NCBI GenBank assembly: GCA_009760885.1 | Contig: CM019719.1 | Location: 25,971,084-26,035,083 of the forward strand | Reading direction: 5' to 3' | Source: Achatina immaculata | Taxonomy: Eukaryota > Mollusca > Gastropoda > Stylommatophora > Achatinidae | DNA: 64,000 nt | Shown here: in pieces, positions 54,060-64,000 of the stretch | How positions within the stretch are numbered: the first letter of the stretch is position 1 | Layout of the letters: each line of letters opens with the position of its first letter | The notes under the pieces: generated by a model | Databases searched by the model: none | What the model saw: the letters and a program-made list of their open reading frames with translations, nothing else | What the model was told of the DNA's origin: nothing | Position numbers and translations under genes: made by a program

Positions 54060-54420
54060 ATTGACCTCCTTGTAACACTCTCTGATATAGACTGATCTTA
54101 AAAAAAAACCAGCATAACACTGATCCTTATAAAACTAGAACACAGATCTTTATAAGACTAGAATACTGATCCCTATAAAGCTAAAATACTGAAACTTATA
54201 AAAATTGATCCTCATAAATATTGGTCCTTATAAAATTAGGATACTGATCTCTATCAAATTAAATTGAACTTTATAAAAATTGATTCTAATAAATATTGAC
54301 CCTTATAAAATTAGGATACTGATCTCTGTCAAATTACAGTACTGATCCTTATGAAACTAGAATACTGATTTTTGTAAAACTAAAATACTTGATGCTTATA
54401 AAACAAGAGTGTCTTGGTGA
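54060..54420. repeat. Diverged tandem repeat, unit about 24-28 bp
   Basis: Recurring CTGATCCTTATAAAACTAGA motifs with variable spacing and many substitutions. Confidence 0.7.
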
Positions 54421-54689
54421 CGCATATGTCTGAAATGAGATAAAATCATATAGAAAACGTATGCACTGGCCTTACTTGTAGTAACCGTTGAAAAATTAGG
54501 CTTATAACCTTTAGTATTATATCAAATGTTGAATTCTCCATCTCTACGAACTTATAATCAATTAAAGAGGTCAAGTCTTGCATAGATCTTTGCTAACTCG
54601 TTCACTGCAGAGAAACATTAGGTCTGCACATGTCTTGGAAATCAGTGCTCAGAATCAGGTTTAGATCGAGTCTAAGTAAACTGCACTCG

Positions 54690-54925
54690 TCTAGCAACCG
54701 AATGGTCGAGAGTTCGAATCCCCAGTTGAGCGAGATTTTTTTTTTCTGACCAATGCACCCCTGAGGTCGACCCAGCCTCGTAAAATGGATGTCAGAGAAA
54801 ATCTGGGAAGGAAAGGCAGCGAGGAAAGGAACTGGCCACCCTACCTCACATGATGATGGCCCAGCATAATGAGGTCTCTAACGCTTCATCCCTTGCGGCA
54901 TTTGCTATGAGACTACCTTTATTAA
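54690..54925 (+). mobile_element. SINE-B with tRNA-like head
   Basis: It retains the B-box region GAGAGTTCGAATCCCCAGTT, followed by GAGGTCGACCCAGCCTCGTA, AATCTGGGAAGGAAAGGCAG, CATAATGAGGTCTCTAACGC and an ACCTTTATTAAG end. This is the better copy of the SINE found fused to LINE-A at 26.8 kb. Confidence 0.8.
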
Positions 54926-55243
54926 GTAAACTGAAAAATAGTATATTAACTCATCAAACCCATATGTTTAAATTATGGGAATAACTTCCTTCCAGTTCCT
55001 TTTACCACAATGTATCATTGAAATTTATTCTGCCGAGCATGATAATCAACTCAGGAGTTGAAAGGTTAAGATCTTGCCTATCGTCTTTCTTCGGAGCCAG
55101 AATAGAGACTGAACATGTCTTCACGGATACTTTATAAGACTCATATAAAGTCATAAAGTTTATATTTCTTCGTCATATTTAAAAAAAAACCTACTCCCAT
55201 GTGATTAAATTAATAAATGAAAATATATACAAAATTAACATAC

Positions 55244-55310
55244 CTGTTCAAGAGCTATTTATTCTGATGTGAAATGTTGCTTGATAGTTTAACTTCTTTT
55301 CTATGACTGG
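55244..55310 (-). other. Candidate non-coding first exon of the LPMO gene
   Basis: On the gene strand the sequence downstream of a TATA box runs about 60 nt to a strong donor, GAACAG|GTATGT (GT at 55243-55242). Spliced to the acceptor just before ATG 52498, it would give a short 5' UTR and a 2.7-kb first intron holding R1, Penelope-like and SINE copies. Confidence 0.5.
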
Positions 55311-55329
55311 CTTATTTCTAACACAATAT

Positions 55330-55341
55330 CTTTTATATATA
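55330..55341 (-). promoter_or_regulatory. TATA box of the LPMO gene
   Basis: TATATATAAAAG on the gene strand, placed about 25-30 bp before the candidate first exon. A TATA promoter suits a tissue-specific secreted enzyme, which is inference. Confidence 0.5.
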
Positions 55342-55639
55342 GGCCAGCGAAGTTTAAGGCCATAATATCGTTCTGGCATAAGAGTTAATAAATATATCTA
55401 CACCACAGTCAAGAAGGCACAGGCATTGTATGAACTTACCATATAAAAAGAAACTAGGAAGTTAAATATTTGTAATTCAATTTTACATCCAAGCCAGGAG
55501 TTTGAAAGGGAATATAAACTGTTTTGTGTTTTGTATTGTGGCAAATAACCTGACGGAAATTCTTCACACAAGTTAACTCTTTGGTTCCAACATCCAGTAA
55601 GTGAATGTTACAAAATTAAGCCGACTCGAACAATCGTAA

Positions 55640-55960
55640 AGCTCGGTCATAGATGCATGTTTGTTTCTATAATGTGAGAGTAGGGAGCGGTGCTCGTGTC
55701 CCTTGTACCCACGCGACGATTAAAACCCTTTGCTTGGTATTTGCAGCACAACTGAAACGTCCAATGTTGGCGTTCGGTGACGTCATGGGTCGTGTTTACT
55801 CATCCCCGGCGTGTCTATGCGTAGCGTCCAGCCAAAGATGTGAACCCTGCGCAAGTAATCTTGTTACAAACCAGGGCCGACAAGAGGGATTGAGGAGCCG
55901 TAGTTGTATTGCTTGGATACAGGGTCTTGTTTTTCACCTACTTTTCTTATAGAAACAAAA
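55640..55960. promoter_or_regulatory. CpG-containing island with CRE upstream of LPMO
   Basis: Locally rich in G+C and CpG. It includes a perfect TGACGTCA at 55778-55785, about 440 bp upstream of the TATA box. A 99-codon plus-strand frame (55653-55952) is open but has no recognisable domain, so it is listed only as a possible exon of a gene outside the window. Confidence 0.35.
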
Positions 55961-56004
55961 ATTCAGGTAAACACTATAACCTTCCGCCTACATTGTTGTC
56001 TGTA

Positions 56005-56420
56005 TGAACTAGGGGAAAAAATAGAAACAGCTTTATAAGTTAACGAGCACACAGTTGTGACGTTTCGGTGTAAACCGTAATCATACAAAAACACACAGGA
56101 CGATGAAATAGAGAGAGAAGACAAAATATAAATTCACATGAATGGTGTGTTAAAAAAATAGGAATGGGAAAAAATGGAATAAAATAAAATGAATGGAGCA
56201 CTTAGCTGTGACTTGCAAGAAGCTGTGGCTTGAAAGAGGCTGTGTTCAGACATGCGCATGGTGGAATGTAGGGAATGGAGAATTCTGATGATAAACTGTG
56301 ATTGCGTGCTCGTTAAGTAATAAAGCTGTTACTACTTTTTTCCCTAGTTTATACATTTTATTATCAATGCTTTACTGCAGTGGCTTCCTGTATAGTTATA
56401 TACTTAGTTTTTTTTTTAAT
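56005..56420. mobile_element. Penelope-tail-like inverted element, copy 4
   Basis: Left arm GAAACAGCTTTATAAGTTAACG and GTTGTGACGTTTCGGTGTAA, right arm CGTTAAGTAATAAAGCTGTT and CTAGTTTATACATTTTATTA, in opposite orientation. The GA-containing interior resembles copy 1. The end is TTTACTGCAGTGG. Confidence 0.7.
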
Positions 56421-56559
56421 TTATACACTAATCATACAGTTTTTTTCTATGTTCATTTAAGACCTGTTATTAAACTGATATCAGGGTCCGATCCAGCTCT
56501 CGACAGTTCTGTTACAAATAAGAACAATAATAACGTGAAAGAACAAATGGCTGCATTGC

Positions 56560-57551
56560 AATGACTAGTATATATACAGTATATAAAGATGGATGTACGT
56601 GTGTATATATATTACAGCGTCACTCTGAAATGCCTTAAGCAATTTCAACCAAACTTGGTACACATATGACTTACAATTTGGAAAGAACTACTGTGGGGGT
56701 AACACATCCCTAACTCTCCTAGGGGGGCCCTGGCGTAGGGGTGGGTTGGGGATGACATGTAAAAATCACCGAAAACGACCAATATTAGTATCGAATCCAT
56801 AGTTTTCGGTGTCGCTGAGATGATAAATAGTAACACTCCCGATTCCATTTAAGTCAAGGTTGAGTCTCCATCGGCATGGGGGGGTGGGAGTGGGGGAATG
56901 ATGGGGGTGAAAGGTAAAAATAATCGAAAACGACCGATATTAGTGTCGAATCCATAGTTTTCGGTATCGCTGAGATGAATAGTGACACTCCTGATGCCGT
57001 TTAAGTCAAAGTTTAGGCCCCTACCCCCCATCGACATAGGGGTGAGAGGGGGTGAAAATGAGGGTGAGATCTCCAGTTATTTTACTACGGAACCTCGACC
57101 CGCCAAAACTTTGCAACGGTATAAGACTGTGTGTAAAGAGGATGCTGGTCAATGTAGTTGATGCAACTATCTTAACAGGACAAGGAGAGGGTTAAGCAGT
57201 TTTTATCCCACTGATACCACTCATTCCAACGGATCTCCCTTTTAAATTTAAGAGATTGCAATTTCCAATGAGGCTTGCATTCTCGATCACGATCAACAAG
57301 CCACAGGGGCAGTCTACACATTATAGAGTAAAGTCTTTTACAGATTCACTATAATATTAATTTAACTCAACACTTGATTATATACAACATTTTTAGTCTC
57401 ACCTCCAGGAGCAAGAACAAATAATTTCTCTGGCGAATCCACTCTTGTGCAAGCAACATAAGGTTGTCGGTGGGAGAAACATGGCGATCTCAAATCCACT
57501 TCGCAGTATTAATAATTAATAAATTCCCGAGCAATACCGGGTAATTAGCTC
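56560..57551 (-). mobile_element. Helitron 3' region
   Basis: The minus-strand end of a Helitron. The last codons of the helicase (57362-57508) are followed by a long non-coding tail with two diverged tandem units of about 156 bp at 56755-57030 (each with AATCCATAGTTTTCGGT and CGCTGAGATGA). A plus-strand sequence at 57525-57551, CCCGAGCAATACCGGGTAAT, has the shape of a Helitron 3' terminal hairpin in the opposite direction and may belong to a second copy. Confidence 0.7.
57362..57508 (-). pseudogene. Helitron helicase C-terminal remnant
   Basis: The minus-strand frame reads VDLRSPCFSHRQPYVACTRV, then LFVLAPGG and KNVVYNQVLS before TAA at 57362-57364. This is the C terminus of the Pif1-like helicase of Helitrons, which includes the YVAxxR motif. 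The upstream protein is absent, so this is a fragment. Confidence 0.82.
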
Positions 57552-57554
57552 CTA

Positions 57555-58095
57555 TAAAACGGCATGACTTTGTCACATTTTTTGTTCGTTAGCTTTTCTT
57601 CTTTGTTGCTTTTATATCAGGTCTAGATACTTCTGCGAAGTATATCATAGCAGTATACTACTGCCGCCCTCACTCCTCTCCCTTTTAAAATAGTTCATAA
57701 AATATACATTGCTTTGATGAAAGAGCAGTAATTCATTTGTTTTTATCAGTTCCAGATTAAATCATGGGGAAGTGATCGCCTCAGTTTCCCCTATCATTTT
57801 TCTCTCAATGTTAGAAATCAAGATCAAATTTCTTTCTAACAGATCTGATCTCTAGTTTTGACACAGCAGTCTAGTGACGGTCAGACTGGTCTAGTTACTG
57901 ACAGAATGGACTTGTGATTGACAATTTGGTCCAGTGATTGATAGTCTTGCCTAATGATTGACACAGACTCTTGTTTTAAAGAGAAATGTTTGATAAAAAA
58001 AAGGTATGTTCTGACTGTTCAATGTCTTCACGTAGTGTCTGTCTTTACAAAAAGGAGAGAACAGTCAAAAAAGTAATTTTGCTATTAAAAAAAAG
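57555..58095. other. AT-rich sequence, no feature recognised
   Basis: No gene or element identified. Weak local repetition of CTAGTGATTGACA-like motifs at about 57870-57965. Confidence 0.45.
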
Positions 58096-58099
58096 ATAA

Positions 58100-58525
58100 A
58101 TAGAGCCAGCTAGGAGTGGCGATATTCTTCTACGCCGAAACCTAACAAGTTCCACAGAACATCGTGTACCGGAAAAAATTATGCTCACGTTCTTTCGACT
58201 GTAAAGGCCCAATCCCGAAATATTACAAGCCCATTAGGAACTGCTATCAACAGCGAAGATCACCGTGCTCTGCTTGAGAACCACATGAAACCTGAAATCT
58301 GGTTTAAAAAAAAAGTCGCGGTTTGCTCAGTTCTCATGTGTTGTTGCAGTATGATAACGCGCCACCTCATACACCACGTGCAGCAGCTCAGCAAACTTCA
58401 AATCTGCGTTTGGAATGCCTTCTACATCCTACATGTTCACCCAGCCTCGCACCATGTGATTATCATGTGTTTGGAGACCTCAAGGAGGCGCTAGGTCGGA
58501 AAACCTCAAGGAGGCGCTAGGTCGG
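58100..58525 (+). pseudogene. mariner transposase remnant with DD34D residues
   Basis: Degenerate plus-strand coding for the catalytic part of a mariner transposase: KIMLTFF-DCKGPI (first Asp), VLLQYDNAPPHTPRA (second Asp) and SLAPCDYHVFGDLKEAL (third Asp). Exactly 34 residues separate the second and third Asp. A frameshift lies between the first and second blocks, and a 20-bp direct duplication (CTCAAGGAGGCGCTAGGTCG) at 58480-58520 disrupts the 3' side. It is a different mariner copy from that at 23.6 kb. Confidence 0.85.
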
Positions 58526-58574
58526 AAATAATTGAAATACTACGACATTATTGAGCATGTTCTCTATAATTCAT

Positions 58575-58655
58575 ACTCATACACTAAAGCAAAAGAGCTG
58601 TTAGGGAAGCAAAGTTCCGCAAGGGACATGCTAATGAATGAATGAATGATTGAAT
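58575..58655 (+). mobile_element. LINE-A terminal fragment, copy 7
   Basis: GAGCTGTTAGGGAAGCAAAG, TTCCGCAAGGGACATGCTAA and TGAATGAATGAATGATTGAA match the extreme 3' end of LINE-A. Confidence 0.8.
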
Positions 58656-58659
58656 GCTA

Positions 58660-59370
58660 AAGTGCTCAAGGCTTAAGGTACGTATCAGCTGTTTTTTTGA
58701 CAACTTGGAAAAGTAAATGCAGATGCAGTGAGACTAAAACATACAATAAAATGACGGTTTGCTATTACAGTGGCCGATTATATCAAACAAAAATTACTAA
58801 AGAGTCAGTCATAAAAGAAGCTGCACCACAAATCACGCTCAGCAACGTCCACAAACAGCGCTGACATCTTTCCACTTCAGCATCTTCTAAAAATTAAAAT
58901 AATAATAATAATATTAGGCCTTTAATTATTTCTGCATTACATAATTTCATTTTGTTTTAAATATCCACATAGCGATATAGTTTTGTACGTACAACAAACG
59001 TGTTCTCATTATCAGTTGTTCCCACGTGTGGTTCGCAGCGCTTTTTCAGATGGTCCGCGGATGCGCCAATCTATCTATCTTTTACTGTCCGATATGACAC
59101 TTCCAGCGATCAGTGATATTTTTTGTTTGGCATTCTACTAACACAAAAGTGTCATATTTTTGTTTTTCTGTATTTATTTGTCTTTAGTTTGATATATGAT
59201 CTATTTATGCTTATAACTGGTACATGAAATATTCCACATTAAACACTCACTCACTCTATGCTGAAAAATTCAGAAAAAAAATTAATTAATTCCAGCAGAG
59301 TGGAAAATAGTTTAGGAGAGTGAGAGTTAGATAAAAACAATGAAGTGTTCATGATATAGCGATATTCTAT
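58660..59370. other. Intergenic, no feature recognised
   Basis: AT-rich with a short AAT run near 58895. No coding signal. Confidence 0.45.
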
Positions 59371-59375
59371 GTAGG

Positions 59376-59690
59376 TGAAGACGCTCGTCCAATGAGGCAA
59401 TCAGCGACCCATAGCTGATCTGTCGGCGTCAGGGTTAGCGAACCATAGCTGACCAAGACCCTGTCTCACCTCTCCGTGGTACCCCGAGTGACAGGCCTAG
59501 CCTGGATTACGGGACAGGGATCATGGTGGTAGAGTCTGCTAAAGGAGCATTGCACACCCCTTGATTTTTAGCTGTATTCCCAGAGTGAAAAAAATAGCTG
59601 CCATAACCCGCTCCCACACCGATACGATGATGTGCCTCAACACCTCTACAGCATCGGCTGCAAAGAACAACAGCTCGCAGTTACAAGGAG
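59376..59690 (+). mobile_element. Dispersed repeat R1, copy 4
   Basis: The best match to copies 1 and 3: CCAATGAGGCAATCAGCGAC, GTCAGGGTTAGCGAACCATA, CTGTCTCACCTCTCCGTGG and CACCGATACGATGATGTGCC. From 59690 to 60225 no other feature was seen. Confidence 0.88.
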
Positions 59691-60231
59691 TTCGTACAAG
59701 TACAAGCGATATTTCATGTAATGTAGTGGTCCATAACTTATATGTAACTGGGAAAATGGTCCTTGGATGTAAATAAAAGTCTGGGAATCACAGCTCTGTT
59801 TTATAGTATACAAACTAGAAAGAGCCTAGCTTTATGTTTATACCTTCAGTTTTCCGCTTGTCTGGTTTACATTCCTGACTAGCTATCGTTTCGTTATAAA
59901 CTCTGTACCCGCCATCTCCTCTTGCCAACATTAGACTTGTAACAGCAACAACACTGAATAAAGACAACCATTCCACATTAACTCTAGGAAAACCTGCTAC
60001 AGTTTAGCGAGAGGGCGAGGAAGTTAAGCATGGCTTCTCTATATTATTCCCATTTATGAAGAACGACAACACAACGCCAGGCTTTTGCTGTGAACACTTG
60101 TATTCATAATCTGTAGAGTTTTATTCAGATCGTGCTTTCATGTATAATATGTGTGTTCTTTGAAGTAAAAAGTGGGCCAGGAATCTTAAATACATATAAA
60201 AGACTGAAAAGAGACAAGGAAGGTAGCAAAG

Positions 60232-60412
60232 AGAAACATATGAAGTAATACAGGCAGACAGAAACATATCAGGTAATACAGACAGAGAGAAACCTGTCAG
60301 GTAATACAGACAGAGAGAAACCTGTCAGGTAATACAGACAGAGAGAAACCTGTCAGGCAATACAGGCAGAGAGTAACCCATATACAGTCAGAGAAACCTT
60401 GCAGGTAATATA
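60232..60412. repeat. 28-bp tandem repeat, about 6 copies
   Basis: Units contain GTAATACAGACAGAGAGAAA and CCTGTCAG. From 60413 to 60980 nothing was recognised. Confidence 0.88.
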
Positions 60413-60979
60413 GAGAGATTGGAAGGCAGATATACAGAAACCGTTCAAACTAAATTCATAAACATACGTGAGAAAGTGTAATGACGAACATAGGAGCAGA
60501 CAAATAACGTCGAGAATTTCACAGATTAACAAGATAAGAAATTTTACATTACTTCTGTGTTTTAACATCCAAGAATCTAATGACAAAACACCCCGTACAT
60601 GCGTGTAACAAAACACTCAGCACTCCAAAGTCACGGTTGACTAGATTTAGCAAGTTTGTTCTCAGAACATAAATCTGGATTCGTTTGTCAAAGAAGTGTG
60701 TTCTGAATCAACCAGGTTGGCATGAAAATTTGACTACAACTGGTCCTGTGGAATGAAAGATGGCCGCCGTGGTATTGGCCACATCAGCCTCTATTTAGTC
60801 TTCTTTCTTAAGTAACTAGTTTGCCGCTGGACAGCAGTGCTTCCATAGTCACTTCCAGAACGGGCAGAGGTCAACAGTTTCAGTTAAAAGCTAAGGAAAC
60901 ATTTTAAACCTAAACATCATACGAGATAAAATTCAGTTATTTGTTTTGTGAAATCGACGTCTGATGATAAGAGACTAAC

Positions 60980-60989
60980 AGACAGAGAG

Positions 60990-61023
<34 letters not shown>

Positions 61024-61040
61024 AGAGAGAGAGAGAGTTT
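60980..61040. repeat. GA microsatellite
   Basis: An imperfect GA run of about 60 bp. Confidence 0.9.
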
Positions 61041-61085
61041 TATTATTGTCAGGTTGAAATCCCCTCTGGGGATGTTAATGAGCAG

Positions 61086-61214
61086 TGTCCCTGTTTGTGT
61101 TTAGTTCACATTACTCATGTCCCTGTTTGTGTTTAGTTCACATTACTCATGTCCCTGTTTGTGTTTAGTTCACATTACTCATGTCCCTGTTTGTGTTTAG
61201 TTCACATTACTCAT
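61086..61214. repeat. 32-bp tandem repeat, 4 copies
   Basis: Units GTCCCTGTTTGTGTTTAGTT plus CACATTACTCAT are essentially identical. From 61215 to 61630 there is no recognised feature. Confidence 0.93.
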
Positions 61215-61634
61215 AGTTTAATTATATCTGTTCTCTTCTGCGCCTAATTTTTCACTTCCTCTGCCTTACTGTGCTCCATGTTCCCAAACCGGAAATCCAA
61301 TTCTCCCATCCAGCAGTGGAATTCTGGGTAGTTTCCAAACCTTTAGTAAAACCCCATTGTATGATATCTCACCAGAGTTCAAGACTTTGAAGCTGGTATT
61401 GAGTACATACCCGGTATCTCTAGTTGTATTCGTAGATTTTAGAACTTTCAGGAATATTCTCCACGGAGATTTCAGCTTGTTAGGTAAATTCAGCACTGGG
61501 TTGGCAAGAAAGAAAGAAAGAAAGAGAGAAATAATGACACAGCGCCACAAAAATAAACTAGTTCAGAATTTGCTTCTTTTGACATTCCTCAAAATAGGCA
61601 TGTTGATCTCAAGTTTACCTACATAGAAAATTTA

Positions 61635-62172
61635 TAGATCTTCAGATCTTTTTCTCGGTAAGATGTGTATAGATCCTCAAATCCTTCTATTGATAAGATG
61701 TGTATAAATCCTCAAATCATTGATAAGATGTGCATAGATCCTCAAATCTTTCTATTGATAAGATGTGTATAGGTACTCATATCTTTCTATTGATAAGATG
61801 TGCATAGATCCTCAAATATTTGTACCGATAAGATGTGCATAGATCCTCAAATATTTGTACCGATAAAATGTGCATAGATCCTCAAATATTTGTACCGATA
61901 AGATGTGCATAGATCCTCAAATATTTGTACCGATAAGATGTGCATAGATCCTCAAATATTTGTACCGATAAGATGTTCATAGATCCTCAAATATTTGTAC
62001 CGATAAGATGTGCATAGATCCTCAGATAATTCTATCGATAAGATGTGCATAGATCCTCAAATATTTGTACCGATAAGATGTGCATAGATCCTGAGATAAT
62101 TCTATCGATAAGATGTGCATAGATCCTCAGATAATTCTATCGATAAAGTGTGCATAGATCCTCGATAAGATG
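61635..62172. repeat. 35-bp minisatellite, about 15 copies
   Basis: Units contain GATAAGATGTGCATAGATCC and TCAAATATTTGTACC, with TCTATTGATAAG and TCTATCGATAAG variants that alternate in the right half. Confidence 0.92.
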
Positions 62173-62454
62173 CACATACATTGTATGTCATCAGATCTCT
62201 ACTTCAATAAGACGTCCACAGATCCTCAAATAACTGGTAAACAGAAAAAGCAAACTACGAAGGCTCAAAATAGACTTGAAAACGTCTAAGCAATTGTAGG
62301 CCGGAAAAGTGGTCGAAACATCGTTTCAAATTTAAAATCTACATAAAAAACCCCCAGGAAACTTTGGTCGTATTGTTTTCTGGATCTTTAAAAAAAGCCT
62401 CACAAAGTCGATGTTAACACTGGAGATGTGTACCTAGAGACGCTATGGCAAATA

Positions 62455-62620
62455 TTAAACCAGTCAACCCAGCCTAAAGAAATCCCTACCTGGGTTTTCC
62501 GTGAGAAAACAAAGGCAGCCAGGACAGAGGTTGGCCTGCCCACCTCGTAATGCTACAACAGTCTATAAATGTGAAGGCACTAATACTTCACACCCCTAAA
62601 TCATGAAAAGGCTGCAGGAC
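62455..62620 (+). mobile_element. SINE-B-like fragment
   Basis: It follows the order of SINE-B segments (CCCAGCCT, AAAGGCAGCCAGGACAGAGG, TGCCCACCTCGTAATG, CACTAATACTTCACACCCCT) with considerable divergence. No head is seen. Confidence 0.5.
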
Positions 62621-62738
62621 ATCATTTTATTATTTTATAAGTAAAAAAAAAAAACATGCATGTCTAGATAATGCATACACTATGTACTATATTCATACGA
62701 GTATAAGTATATACATGCATAAACACATACACAAGCAA

Positions 62739-62739
<1 letters not shown>

Positions 62740-62815
<76 letters not shown>

Positions 62816-62825
62816 AACACACACA
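62740..62825. repeat. CA then TA microsatellite
   Basis: About 13 CA units followed by about 23 TA units. The open frame across it (62682-63230) is low in complexity. Confidence 0.95.
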
Positions 62826-63235
62826 GAAATTGTAAACAGCGCATCAACCGTCACAGATATCTCTATTCAGGTTTTAACAACAAGCTGCCATTTTTTCCCT
62901 GTGTCGCTATTAACACTAGATCAGCAGAAAGAACCACATCTTCAAGATATTCGTCGGATTTTTGACAGGGCGCCGAAGAAAGCGCTCGAAGAGCAACGTG
63001 TGTGTTTGAAATTTTTGCTGGAAACTTGGTCAAACTTGTTCATAGACATTTCAGTTGCTTTCTCAGTCACTCTCTCATATCTAAAAATGCTTTGTTTATT
63101 TTTTTTTCCCAGGTTTAACCTGTTCTCTTACTTTGCTCAGATAGTGGGTTCTGTAATAAAAAGAAAGATACTACAAGGTTGTTGTTATTTAGACCGCCTC
63201 AAGCATTCCCTTCCGGGCTGTGAGTATTAGTTACT

Positions 63236-63490
63236 GTAGTGTACCTATACGTTGTGTGCAAGGGATGCGATATGAAGTATACTGGGAAGACTGGCTTAAG
63301 CTCAGGAAATCGGTTTCGCCAATATCTGAACGACATATTCAAGATGGCAATGACACGGGTCGCCAAGCACTTTTGTCAAGGAGACCACCAAGGAAAATAT
63401 GATATTTCTGTCGCTGCAATCCGCCCTTGTTCTTTTGATGAAAGATCACGGAAAGCTCTGGAAAAGCGCCTTATTTTCGGGCTGTCTTAA
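63236..63490 (+). pseudogene. Penelope-like GIY-YIG endonuclease remnant 2
   Basis: The plus-strand frame reads VYLYVVCKGCDMKYTGKTG (GIY-YIG-like start), then NRFRQYLNDI, VAKHFCQGDHQGKYDISVAA and LEKRLIFGLS before a stop. It is more complete at its 5' side than the copy at 1.9 kb. The Cys-x2-Cys and downstream His spacing fits the domain of Penelope-like elements. No reverse transcriptase is attached in frame, so it is a truncated relic. Confidence 0.82.
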
Positions 63491-64000
63491 ACTACTTTAA
63501 AAACGTCCACCCTTTTGCTATCTCTTTCTGTTCCTGTTATTCATGCCCAGCTTTCTTATATTAGCGCCTCTCACATAGCTGCAATGTTTCATTCTGGCCA
63601 CAAGCCCTTAAAGGTTAATTTTCCAGCCATTTCTATCCTTCTTCTCTGTCTGTTATAAGGCTTCTATAGCTTCCCTTTCTATGCATAAAAAATGAGCTTT
63701 TTTTAAACCTTCCTTCATCAGCCTCTTCCCATATTGTTTTCTCACTTTATTATCTGCGTCACATGCGTGACTTTTGTTATCCTCCCTTTACCTCATTTTT
63801 CATAAGTCGCCAGCTTCCACTTTGGACTAACCTACTTCTGTCTGGGTGCATTTTGTGCCTGTCTTTCTTACAAGGAAGATTTTTAAAAAAGATTAAGTGT
63901 TCAATTTTTCATCTTATTTTGGTGTTTTTATTTGTTTGTTGTTTGTATGTGTGATCCTCGAAAAATGCTTTTGCCGAAATACTGGATAATTGTATGTCCT
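63236..64000 (+). mobile_element. Penelope-like element 3' fragment, runs to window end
   Basis: The endonuclease region (63236-63490) is followed by about 500 bp of T-rich non-coding tail and then CTCGAAAAATGCTTTTGCCG AAATAC near 63957. That motif corresponds to the one in the first Penelope fragment (near 1445-1480, opposite strand). The element may continue beyond 64000. Confidence 0.75.

Noticed and set aside
55653..55952. 99-codon open frame in a CpG-containing segment
   Set aside because: Absence of stops is expected in local GC-rich sequence. There is no recognisable domain, so it is treated as possible promoter DNA.
62682..63230. 182-codon open frame before the second Penelope fragment
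   Set aside because: It begins in a CA/TA microsatellite and has no Penelope reverse transcriptase motif. It is not in frame with the endonuclease remnant.
1..64000. CRISPR arrays, operons, ribosome binding sites or prophage
   Set aside because: The tandem arrays have no unique spacers between repeats, and spliced GT-AG genes, SINEs and LINEs show this is eukaryotic nuclear DNA.

Overview
This is a eukaryotic, intron-rich, AT-rich animal genome segment. The two genes, both intact by reading, are an SLC43-family membrane transporter and a secreted copper LPMO of family AA15. AA15 LPMOs, several 5'-truncated LINE families, tRNA-derived SINEs, Penelope-like elements, mariner and Helitron pieces together suggest a lophotrochozoan, most likely a mollusc. 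Species cannot be decided from sequence alone.

Layout. 1-7.2 kb is upstream DNA filled with mobile-element remnants: a Penelope-like endonuclease fragment, a LINE copy whose 5' half is inverted, and a second LINE carrying a 63-bp nested insertion. About 7.25-7.45 kb is a likely promoter and first non-coding exon with a perfect CRE palindrome. 9.0-29.1 kb (+) holds ten coding exons that join in frame with GT-AG introns to give 487 residues, close to the length expected for SLC43A3. Its introns carry minisatellites with 49, 40, 27, 46 and 51 bp units, a piggyBac-like TTAA MITE, a SINE with perfect 15-bp target duplications, a mariner interrupted by a MITE that is itself interrupted by another copy of the same MITE, and a SINE-LINE composite inserted into an older LINE.

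29.1-42.1 kb is the tail-to-tail intergenic or 3' UTR region, with few recognisable features apart from tandem repeats, LINE pieces and an internally repetitive CpG-containing block at 39.8-41.1 kb. 55.3-43.4 kb (-) is the LPMO gene: a TATA box, a short non-coding exon, a 192-nt exon with signal peptide and catalytic His1, an 8.2-kb intron, and a 684-nt last exon ending in a GPI-type tail. The large intron contains a 44-bp satellite in two opposite-facing arrays on either side of a remnant of an RLE-type (R2/NeSL-like) LINE. 55.6-64 kb is upstream DNA with a Helitron helicase tail, a mariner transposase fragment with its DD34D residues, minisatellites and a second Penelope-like fragment.

The two genes have no evident pathway link: one is an integral membrane solute carrier, the other a secreted or cell-surface enzyme probably acting on chitin or cellulose. 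The informative parts of the window are its nested insertions, several of which can be dated relative to one another from target duplications, and its very high minisatellite content. LINE, SINE and repeat letters used below (LINE-A, SINE-A, R1 and so on) are local labels.
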